NCBI GenBank assembly: GCA_012517905.1 | Contig: JAAYUE010000030.1 | Span: 1-64,000, forward strand | DNA: 64,000 nt | Source: Clostridiales bacterium | GTDB lineage: Bacteria; Bacillota; Clostridia; Christensenellales; CAG-138 | Direction: 5' to 3' | Shown: in pieces, positions 56,327-64,000 of the stretch | Layout of the letters: each line of letters starts with the position of its first letter | Numbering within the stretch: position 1 is the stretch's first letter | Program-made: the position numbers and the translations under genes | The notes under the pieces: model-generated | What the model was told of the DNA's origin: nothing | What the model saw: only the letters and a program-made list of their open reading frames with translations | Databases searched by the model: none

Positions 56327-56353
56327 TTCCCATTCCGCAATCGGGAATGGGAA
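56327..56353 (-). promoter_or_regulatory. Stem-loop between citC and citD
   Basis: ttcccattcc-gcaatc-gggaatgggaa. Confidence 0.6.
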
Positions 56354-56363
56354 GGCAGCCTGT

Positions 56364-57410
56364 TTAGTGCCTGCTTGCCGAAGAACGGAGCTTTTCAATG
56401 ATTTCCCCGGCGTCTTCAGACACGAGAAACCGATAAGTGGTTTCGGGCACGAGCGCCCGGACAGCGGCGAGGTCGCCGCTGCGGAGGAGCTCGCGAACCC
56501 TCGAAGCGCTGATGGCGGCGCCGCCGGCGGTTTTTCGCGGAACGATCTCCAGCTCGATCCCGGCGGCGGGCAGCATTTCGGCCATCACTTTGTTGTATTC
56601 GGATGTGACCGCGCAATACGGCTCTTCGCCGACAAACCGTTTTTGAATGGCGAGCCTCTGCGCGATGTACTGTAAAAAGATCGTAACGTCCAGCCGCGCA
56701 TGGGTTTCGACCACATCTTCGTAGTGCTTGATGAAATACGTCGGAAACGTCGCGTCCGAAATGATGTAGTCCCTGCCCCGGTGAACGATCACGTTAGGCA
56801 GATCGGCGGTTCCTTCTTTCACCAGCCGATAGCGCACCTCCGTAGGAAAGCTCGATTTGTCTTCCCAAACGACGAACACATGGAGCTTTTGGCATCTTGC
56901 CGCGGCGTATTCCAGCAGATACCGATGCCCGAGCGTGAAGGGGTTGCAGTTGACCACAACGGCGGCGGAGGGGATGATTTCGCCGGACTCCGCGGCGAGT
57001 TCGTCCAGATATTTCCGGATGCCGTCCGTCCGGTTTTCCATGAGGACCACCTTGGACGGCACCTCGGCGATGAGACTCAGTCCCAGATCCGAAAATATCT
57101 GCTTGTTCTGCGGTTTCGTAAATACGAAAAGATGTGTCCGGCCTCTTCTGAATTGCTCGTTTGTCAGATGGGTAAACACTTTTTCCGAAAGCCCCAGGCC
57201 TTTGTATTCCTCGTCCACGGCGATGCACTTCAATACCCTGCCCGCAAAGGAGCCGGTGGCGATGATTTTGCCAAAGTCGGTGATCACCATGGAATATTCG
57301 ACGTCGCCGTCCAGCGCAAGACCCTGCTTCTCCAGAAAAGCGATCAGCGCGTTTCGTTCGGACTCGGACGTCAGCTTAACCGCCCGTTCTTCCAAGCTGG
57401 TGTGCCACAT
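56364..57410 (-). CDS. citC: [Citrate (pro-3S)-lyase] ligase
   Basis: N-terminal GNAT-like domain, AAVVVNCNPFTLGHRYLLEYAAARC nucleotidyltransferase motif; start at MWHTSLEER. Confidence 0.92.
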   Translation of the reverse strand: MWHTSLEERAVKLTSESERNALIAFLEKQGLALDGDVEYSMVITDFGKIIATGSFAGRVLKCIAVDEEYKGLGLSEKVFTHLTNEQFRRGRTHLFVFTKPQNKQIFSDLGLSLIAEVPSKVVLMENRTDGIRKYLDELAAESGEIIPSAAVVVNCNPFTLGHRYLLEYAAARCQKLHVFVVWEDKSSFPTEVRYRLVKEGTADLPNVIVHRGRDYIISDATFPTYFIKHYEDVVETHARLDVTIFLQYIAQRLAIQKRFVGEEPYCAVTSEYNKVMAEMLPAAGIELEIVPRKTAGGAAISASRVRELLRSGDLAAVRALVPETTYRFLVSEDAGEIIEKLRSSASRH

Positions 57411-57486
57411 CTTGTCCTCCTCCATCGCCGGAGTTGAATCGCATCGTCCGGCGCGTCCGGTTCGTCCGCGCCGCCCGGGCCGCAAC

Positions 57487-57591
57487 GGAAGAGGCGGGTG
57501 GATCTCTTCGCCTCTTCCATTGCAGCGTGGGCCTTGCAGATTGGGCGGCCGGGTTCGGGACGCTGAGCAGAAAAAATTCCCGAACCGGCCG
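57487..57591 (-). promoter_or_regulatory. Two tandem stem-loops between icd and citC
   Basis: ggaagaggcg/cgcctcttcc (57487-57518) and cggccgggttcggga/tcccgaaccggccg (57546-57591, one bulge). Confidence 0.65.
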
Positions 57592-57654
57592 TTCCCGGCT
57601 TGTATCTGCTTTCTCCGCCCAAATCCTGCGATCAGGCGGGGTGGGGGACGCTTT

Positions 57655-58866
57655 TTACAGCTTTGCGGCCAGTCGGTCCCTGACGGCGTAGAGGAACTCT
57701 TCGGTGTTGACGACCGTCCTGTTCGGCGTGGTCAGAAGCTGGTTGAGGTCCTTTGTGATCACACCCTCCTCGATGGTCTGAACAGACGCCTGCTCGACCT
57801 TTTCCGCAAATGCGACGAGATCGTTCAGACCGTCCAGTTCGCCGCGCTTTTTCAGGGCGCCGGTCCAGGCGAAGATCGTCGCCATGGAGTTCGTGGAGGT
57901 CTTTTCGCCTTTCATGTGGTTGTAGTAGTGTTTTTGGACGGTGCCGTGCGCCGCTTCGTATTCGAAATAGCCGTCCGGCGAAACCAGCACGGAGGTCATC
58001 ATCGCGAGGCTGCCGAAAGAGGCGGCCACCATATCGGACATCACGTCCCCGTCGTAATTCTTGCAGGCCCAGAGAACGCCGCCCTCGGAGCGGACCACGC
58101 GCGCAACGATGTCGTCGATGAGCGAATAGAAATATTCGATGCCCGCGGCCTTGAACTTGTCCTGATATTCGTTTTTGTAGATCTCTTCGAAGATGTCCTT
58201 GAAATCGCGGTCGTAAATTTTGGAGATGGTCTCCTTGGCCGAAAACCAGAGATCGATCTTCTGATCGAGCGCATAGGTAAAGCATGCCTTTGCAAAACTC
58301 CGAATCGAGGCGTCGAGGTTGTGCATGCCCATGACAACGCCCTTGTCCTTGAAGTTGTGCACTTCCAGCCGCTCCGTCGTCCCGTCGAGACCGGTGTATA
58401 CCAGCTCGACCTTGCCCGGCTTTTCCACGCGGTATTCGACGTTTTTATAGATATCGCCGTAGGCATGTCTCGCGATGGTGATGGGTTTTTTCCAGGTGGG
58501 GATGAACGGGGTGAGGTTGTTGACGATGATCGGCGTGCGGAATACCGTTCCGTCCAGAATGCTTCGGATGGTCCCGTTCGGGCTTTTCCACATTTGCTTG
58601 AGGTCGTATTCCTTCACGCGCGCCGCGTTGGGCGTGATCGTTGCGCATTTGACGCCGACGCCGTATTTCTTGATCGCGTTTGCGGAATCGATCGTAATCT
58701 GATCGTTGGTCGCGTTTCTTTCGCGGAGGTTGAGATCGTAGTATTCGGTATTGAGGTCGATATAGGGCTTCAGCAGGATGTCCTTGATCATGGCCCATAT
58801 GATTCGCGTCATTTCGTCGCCGTCGATCTCGACCAGGGGGGTCTTCATCTGGATTTTTGTGCTCAT
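57655..58866 (-). CDS. icd: NADP-dependent isocitrate dehydrogenase (eukaryotic-like subfamily)
   Basis: [76 protein letters not shown]. Confidence 0.95.
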   Translation of the reverse strand: MSTKIQMKTPLVEIDGDEMTRIIWAMIKDILLKPYIDLNTEYYDLNLRERNATNDQITIDSANAIKKYGVGVKCATITPNAARVKEYDLKQMWKSPNGTIRSILDGTVFRTPIIVNNLTPFIPTWKKPITIARHAYGDIYKNVEYRVEKPGKVELVYTGLDGTTERLEVHNFKDKGVVMGMHNLDASIRSFAKACFTYALDQKIDLWFSAKETISKIYDRDFKDIFEEIYKNEYQDKFKAAGIEYFYSLIDDIVARVVRSEGGVLWACKNYDGDVMSDMVAASFGSLAMMTSVLVSPDGYFEYEAAHGTVQKHYYNHMKGEKTSTNSMATIFAWTGALKKRGELDGLNDLVAFAEKVEQASVQTIEEGVITKDLNQLLTTPNRTVVNTEEFLYAVRDRLAAKL

Positions 58867-58903
58867 GCGGGTTTCTCCTCTTTCGTCAGTCAGAATTTTT
58901 ATT

Positions 58904-60823
58904 TTAAATGCGTTCTTTGATCCAGGGCAGCTTGCCGCCGACCTTCAGAATTTCGGCGTCCAGCTCGGACAAGGTGTGCGTCAGCGGGATGTCGATGCCC
59001 TTGGTCTTGTTTTGCAGCGTCACGTCTCCGCGCAGGTCGCCGATGACCACGTCCAGCACGTCTCCGGGATCGACTTTGTCGTAGTCCGCCGGGTTTTTGA
59101 ACGTGAGGGGCACGATGCCGAAATTGATGAGGTTGGCAAGGTGGATTCGCGCGAAGGACTTGGTGATGACGGCTTTTACGCCGAGGTATTTCGGCGCAAG
59201 CGCGGCATGCTCGCGGCTGGAGCCCTGGCCATAGTTCTCCCCGGCGACGATGAACCCGCCGCCCTTTTCAAGCGCCTTGTCGTGGAACTTGCTGTCCACG
59301 GCCTCGAAGACGTATTTTGAAATCTCCGGAACATTGCTGCGAAGCGGCAGAATCTTCGCGCCGGCGGGCATGATGTGGTCGGTGGTGATGTTGTCGCCGG
59401 TCTTGAGAAGCACTTCGCCGCTGAGCACGTCGGGAAGCGGCGGGAAGGTCGGAAGCGGCGCGATGTTGGGCCCGAATACGACGTCCACCTCTTTCGCCTC
59501 GTTGTAAGGCAGCGGCTTGATAATCATGTTGTCGTTTACGAAGAACCGTTTCGGCATGTCGAATTTTGGATATTCGCCCAGCGTCCGCGGGTCGGTCAGC
59601 ACGCCGGTGATGGCCGTCGCCACCGCCACTTCCGGGCTCGCGAGATACACCTGCGCGTCCTTCGTGCCGCTTCTGCCTTCGAAATTTCGATTGAAGGTTC
59701 TGACGGAAACGCCCGCGGAGCAGGGGGCGGAGCCCATGCCGATGCAGGGGCCGCAGGTGTTTTCCAGCAACCGCGCGCCGGCTTGGACGAGATATTTCAT
59801 CTCGCCGCTGTCGATGAGATGCTCGACAACCTGTCTCGAACCCGCGCTGATGGTCATATGCAGGTTTTCGGAGACGGTCTTGTCCTTGATGACGTTTGCA
59901 ACCACCTTCAGGTCGCGCAGCGAAGAGTTGGTGCAGGAGCCGATGGAGACCTGATCGACCTTCATGCCGGCCAGCTCGCGCACCGGCTTCACCTTGCCGG
60001 GGCTGTGCGGCAGCGCGACAAGCGGCTCCAGCTCGGAGAGGTTTATGTCGATGATTTCGTCGTATGTGGCGCCGGCGTCCGGTTCGAGGGAAACCCACTG
60101 GTCGCCTCTGTCCTGCGCGATCAAAAACTCTTTTGTGATTTCGTCGCTGGGAAAGATGCTCGTCGTGCAGCCGGTTTCGGTTCCCATGTTGGTGATGGTC
60201 GCGCGGTCCGGCACGCTGAGCGTCTTCACGCCGGGCCCGAAGTATTCGAGAACCTTCCCTACGCCGCCCTTCACGTCGATTCTCCTTAACACCTCGAGGA
60301 TCACGTCCTTTGCGGAGACCCAGTCGGGGAGTTTTCCCGTGAGCTTTACGCCGACGATCTGGGGATACTTGATGCGAAACGGCGCGCCCGCCATCGCCGT
60401 TGCGACGTCCAGGCCGCCCGCGCCCATGGCAAACGAGCCGATGCCGCCGGCCGTCGGGGTATGGCTGTCGGAGCCGATCAGCGTTTTTCCGGGGCGAGCG
60501 AAGCGCTCCAGAAAGACCTGATGGCAGATGCCGTTTCCGGGCCTCGAAAAATAGATGCCGAACTTCTCGGCCACGGACTGCAGATAGCGATGATCGTCGG
60601 GATTCTTAAAGTCCGTCTGAAGCGTGTTGTGGTCGACAAAGCTGACGCTTACTTCCGTCTTGACGCGGTCTATGCCGATCGCTTCAAATTGCAGGTATGC
60701 CATGGTGCCCGTCGCGTCCTGGGTCAGGGTGTGGTCGATCTTCAGGGCCACTTCCTCCCCGACGACGGGGGATCCCTCCACGATGTGCTGTTTCAGGATT
60801 TTTTCGGTGATTGTCCCGGCCAT
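58904..60823 (-). CDS. acnA: Aconitate hydratase
   Basis: [94 protein letters not shown]; start at [10 protein letters not shown]. Confidence 0.93.
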   Translation of the reverse strand: MAGTITEKILKQHIVEGSPVVGEEVALKIDHTLTQDATGTMAYLQFEAIGIDRVKTEVSVSFVDHNTLQTDFKNPDDHRYLQSVAEKFGIYFSRPGNGICHQVFLERFARPGKTLIGSDSHTPTAGGIGSFAMGAGGLDVATAMAGAPFRIKYPQIVGVKLTGKLPDWVSAKDVILEVLRRIDVKGGVGKVLEYFGPGVKTLSVPDRATITNMGTETGCTTSIFPSDEITKEFLIAQDRGDQWVSLEPDAGATYDEIIDINLSELEPLVALPHSPGKVKPVRELAGMKVDQVSIGSCTNSSLRDLKVVANVIKDKTVSENLHMTISAGSRQVVEHLIDSGEMKYLVQAGARLLENTCGPCIGMGSAPCSAGVSVRTFNRNFEGRSGTKDAQVYLASPEVAVATAITGVLTDPRTLGEYPKFDMPKRFFVNDNMIIKPLPYNEAKEVDVVFGPNIAPLPTFPPLPDVLSGEVLLKTGDNITTDHIMPAGAKILPLRSNVPEISKYVFEAVDSKFHDKALEKGGGFIVAGENYGQGSSREHAALAPKYLGVKAVITKSFARIHLANLINFGIVPLTFKNPADYDKVDPGDVLDVVIGDLRGDVTLQNKTKGIDIPLTHTLSELDAEILKVGGKLPWIKERI

Positions 60824-60926
60824 TGTTTTGATATCCTCCCTTGTTTTGCATGCGTTGATCATTTGTGTGAATGGATGTGTCGAAACTCATTTCACTTCAT
60901 TTTATCAATGCGGCATCACAAAGAAA

Positions 60927-60954
60927 AACATATCTTAAGCTATGTTTAGTACAA
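60927..60954 (-). promoter_or_regulatory. Putative promoter of acn-icd-cit operon with embedded LysR-type palindrome
   Basis: Minus strand TTGTAC-N16-TATGTT; catatcttaagctatg (CATA-N8-TATG) at 60929-60944. Confidence 0.5.
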
Positions 60955-61222
60955 CCTTTTTATTGTGATTAAATCAGGCGCTGATCTGCCGGACAATGCG
61001 GATACAGCCGCTTTTTGACGAGCGATGCGGAACTGAAACGGGATTGCGTACTTTTTCGAAAATCGGGCGGTTATCGGCCGATGATGCGGATTTTATTTCG
61101 GTATTGTGTTTCCCGTTCATTTGGTATACAGTAGTTTTGCAACAATGCATCCATCCATATGGCTGGCGAGCACCACAACAAAAACGTTGTATCAAGAGCA
61201 TCCATTCGGGAGCGTGAACGGC

Positions 61223-62161
61223 ATGAATCTCATCAATCTGTATTACTTTTTAGTCACCGCGGAAGAGCTCAATATCACCCGCGCGGCCGCGCGCCTTTTC
61301 ATCTCCCAGCAGGCGCTGAGCAAGCACATCAGCCAGCTGGAGAAGTATTATGAAACCCGGCTGTTTGACCGCACGCCGACGCTGGCGCTGACCTACGCTG
61401 GCACAAGGCTGGTCAAAGCGGCGGCCAGGATTCTCGACATGCACCGCCAGATCAAAAGCGAAATCGACGACATCAACAACCATCGCCGCGGCAAGCTGCA
61501 GCTCGGCATTTCGCATACGCGCGGCAGGGCGTTTTTGCCCGATATCCTCCCGCAGTTCAGAGAGCAGCATCCGCTGATCGAAATCACGCTGGAGGAGGGC
61601 AATTCGGTCGTTTTGGAGGACATGCTCCGGCATGGCGGGATCGACCTGCTGATCGGCTTTGCGCCCATCCTGCTCGACACGGTGGAAACGGTGGAGATTC
61701 TGAACGAACGGCTGTTTCTCGTGGTTCCCAAGAAGATCATGGAGTCGATTTTCAAGGAAAAGACCGAATTCATGCGCGGCAAATACACCGAATCCGCCGA
61801 TATCACGGCGTTTCAGGACAGTCCGTTTTTGCTGATGACCACGGAAAACCGAACGCGGACCATGTTTGACCATTATCTGAAAAAGTTCAATATCACGCCG
61901 AACATCATACTCGAGACCGAGAATATCGAAACGCTGCTGGCCCTCAGCCTGAAAGGGATGGGGATTACCGTCTATCCTGAAATGTTCATCAAGAATATGA
62001 GCCTGCATCTCACGCAGGGGAGCGACTCGCCCGTCGACTTTTTCCCGCTGAGCGATCCCGAGACGATCGGGACGCTGGTGATCGGCTATATGCGCGAGCG
62101 GTATCTTTCCAACGCCGCGGAGGACTTCATCGCTCTGGCAAAGCAGGTGTTTCGCCGCTAG
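61223..62161 (+). CDS. LysR family transcriptional regulator
   Basis: MNLINLYYFLVTAEELNITRAAARLFISQQALSKHISQLEKYYETRLFDRTP; divergent from acn operon. Confidence 0.92.
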   Translation: MNLINLYYFLVTAEELNITRAAARLFISQQALSKHISQLEKYYETRLFDRTPTLALTYAGTRLVKAAARILDMHRQIKSEIDDINNHRRGKLQLGISHTRGRAFLPDILPQFREQHPLIEITLEEGNSVVLEDMLRHGGIDLLIGFAPILLDTVETVEILNERLFLVVPKKIMESIFKEKTEFMRGKYTESADITAFQDSPFLLMTTENRTRTMFDHYLKKFNITPNIILETENIETLLALSLKGMGITVYPEMFIKNMSLHLTQGSDSPVDFFPLSDPETIGTLVIGYMRERYLSNAAEDFIALAKQVFRR

Positions 62162-62226
62162 TGGTCAATCGCATCCCTACGCGACAGCGCAAAAAAAGCG
62201 GGCGGATCAGGATGGGGGATTTCCCC

Positions 62227-63045
62227 TCAAAATCCGCGCCGCTTGAGGTCTTCTGCAATTGAAACATATACGTCCGTAATCTCCGACACGAATCCCGGCC
62301 GCGCCTTTTTGCACAGAGGCCGTCTTCGAAAATCGATTTCGTCGAGATGCGAAATTCCCCTGCGGCCCGCCCCGCGCAGCACGAAAGTCCGCGGGCCCCA
62401 CGATGCGGAGTCAACGGTGACGAGGCCGTCGTTGGCGCCCTCGATCAGACGGATGACGAAGTGCGCGATGCAGAGGTTGATATCGCTTAGAGAACCGTTC
62501 ATCACGCAGGCGTAGTTTTGATAAAAAACATTTTCCACATCCGGATTGTCGCTGTTGAACTGTCGCATGTGCGCGGTGGAAAACTCGTTGCAAACATTGA
62601 GAAAGTCGGGATTCCGATCGCCTGTGATCCGGGTCCAGTTATTCAGCGCGAACGCAGCGATGTGAAACAGGCTCTTTGGCGCCTGCAGCAGTCTGTCGAT
62701 CGTTCTGGAACCATGGTGCGGCGTGGCGATGGTCGTGATGCTGGCGATTTTGTCTCCCATCCCGAGGGAGGAGGCAGCCATTCGAATTTCGAGGCCGCCC
62801 TTCGAGTGGCCGATCAGATTCACCTTTTCCGCGCCCGTCTCCCGCAGCACCTGATCGATGCGCTCCGCCAGAAAGCGCGCGTTTGTGGAGATCGTCGCCC
62901 AGCTGTCCTGCAGGCCGTAATAGAGCGCCGCGCCCTGCGCCTGCAGGTTCTGCGGAATCCTGCCCCAATAGAGCGGGCGTTTCCAGTCGCGAAACCCCAC
63001 GCCGTGCACCAGAAGGATGGGATATCTTGTTTTACATCGGTCCAT
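62227..63045 (-). CDS. Alpha/beta hydrolase (lipase/PGAP1-like)
   Basis: YPILLVHGVGFRDW; VNLIGHSKGGLEIRMAASSLG; ITTIATPHHGSRTID. Confidence 0.85.
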   Translation of the reverse strand: MDRCKTRYPILLVHGVGFRDWKRPLYWGRIPQNLQAQGAALYYGLQDSWATISTNARFLAERIDQVLRETGAEKVNLIGHSKGGLEIRMAASSLGMGDKIASITTIATPHHGSRTIDRLLQAPKSLFHIAAFALNNWTRITGDRNPDFLNVCNEFSTAHMRQFNSDNPDVENVFYQNYACVMNGSLSDINLCIAHFVIRLIEGANDGLVTVDSASWGPRTFVLRGAGRRGISHLDEIDFRRRPLCKKARPGFVSEITDVYVSIAEDLKRRGF

Positions 63046-63081
63046 GGCTTTTATCTGGCGGTACCTGCCGTTGCAGGGCGG

Positions 63082-64000
63082 TCAATAGAGGCTTGAAATC
63101 GACGAAAGATACGCTTCGTCCACAACCTGCAGTTCGGGATGCTTCGATAGATAGTCTATCACTTTTTGGATGCCGATCCGATAGGGGATGGCGGGCTTGA
63201 ATTCCGGGACGATCGATTTGATCTTGCTGTTGTCAAACCGCATGTCCCATGCTTTATCGCCGAGGAGCGGACCGCGATAGAAGGGAATCTTTTCGACGAT
63301 CACCTCCGTCGGCACATGTACGATCTCCGCCCGGACACCCAGCGAAGCGGCCGTGACCTGTATGATGTCGTCCCAGCGCATGCATTCGTCGGAAGTGATA
63401 TGAAACGCCTGCCCGATGCTTTCCTCGCGGGCGAACAGGCCGCAAAGGCCGACCGCGAAATCCTCGCTGTGCGTAATGGTCCAGAGCAGATTGCCATCCC
63501 CGTGCACTACCATGGGGATGCCGTGTTTCATCATATGCAGATAGGTCCAGCAGGCGGAGGTTCCGGCCAGTGCGACGGGAAAGATACGCCTGCCGTATGT
63601 CTGCGAGGGCCGGACAATCGTCACGGGAAATCCGTCTTTCTGATACCGCTCCCGATAATAGAGCTCGCATTCAATTTTCCGCTGGGCATACTCCCAATAC
63701 GGGTTTGCCAGCGGAGCGTCTTCGGTGACGATCGGCGGGTCGGGCGGCCTGGAATACACCGTGGCGGTGCTGATGTGGATGAGCTGTTTTGTCTTGTCCC
63801 TGAATATGGCGAATATGTTCTCCGCCTGATCTCTATTGTAACACAGAAAGTCCACGACGACGTCGAAGGACATGCCGTAAACCGCCTTGGCCAGCGCGTC
63901 GGGGTCATGATAATCCGCCTGAATCCAGCGCGCGCCGAGAAGGCCGAGGTCGTCGATGCCGCGCGGATTGACGATGGTGAGATCCCAGCCCCTCGACAGC
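63082..64000 (-). CDS. NAD-dependent epimerase/dehydratase family protein (5' end beyond window)
   Basis: Open frame runs to window end; ISTATVYS, YAQRKIECEL, VTIVRPSQTYG extended-SDR motifs. Confidence 0.87.
   Translation of the reverse strand, partial: LSRGWDLTIVNPRGIDDLGLLGARWIQADYHDPDALAKAVYGMSFDVVVDFLCYNRDQAENIFAIFRDKTKQLIHISTATVYSRPPDPPIVTEDAPLANPYWEYAQRKIECELYYRERYQKDGFPVTIVRPSQTYGRRIFPVALAGTSACWTYLHMMKHGIPMVVHGDGNLLWTITHSEDFAVGLCGLFAREESIGQAFHITSDECMRWDDIIQVTAASLGVRAEIVHVPTEVIVEKIPFYRGPLLGDKAWDMRFDNSKIKSIVPEFKPAIPYRIGIQKVIDYLSKHPELQVVDEAYLSSISSLY

Noticed and set aside
1-64000. CRISPR arrays, tRNA/rRNA genes, prophage or defence islands
   Set aside because: No regularly spaced direct repeats, no tRNA/rRNA-like sequence, and no phage structural, restriction or toxin-antitoxin motifs were recognised by eye; a tRNAscan/Infernal/CRISPR search was not possible here.

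Overview
64-kb window of high-G+C bacterial DNA, probably from an anaerobic Clostridia-type Firmicute (inferred from gene content only). It is almost entirely accessory catabolism. From left to right: (1) a 4-hydroxybutyrate to acetyl-CoA module (4-HB dehydrogenase, 4-HB-CoA dehydratase, CoA-transferase, thiolase, crotonase, 3-HB-CoA dehydrogenase) with an embedded NifU-like/small-Cys gene pair, preceded by the 3' end of an archaeal-type GAPDH-like gene; (2) an Old-Yellow-Enzyme-type flavoprotein and a decayed IS5-like transposase; (3) a cluster around a split transketolase with several dehydrogenases, an SLC13-type permease, two VOC and two MBL-fold proteins and an AraC regulator; (4) a nucleoside uptake/salvage operon (BMP lipoprotein, ABC transporter, deaminase, phosphorylase, GntR regulator) divergent from a YjjI/YjjW glycyl-radical enzyme and its activase; (5) a roughly 16-kb TctCBA-associated run of genes (HpcH/HpaI aldolase, RraA-like, CMD-like pair, SMP-30 lactonase, DhaK/DhaL, Fe-ADH, CoA-acylating semialdehyde dehydrogenase, amidohydrolase, TIM-barrel isomerase, 2-hydroxyacid dehydrogenase) that looks like an uncharacterised catabolic pathway; (6) an aconitase/isocitrate dehydrogenase/citrate lyase (citCDEFXG) operon with a divergent LysR regulator and no citrate transporter in view. 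No tRNA, rRNA, CRISPR array or intact mobile element was recognised. Product names come from recognising protein motifs by eye; no database search was run.
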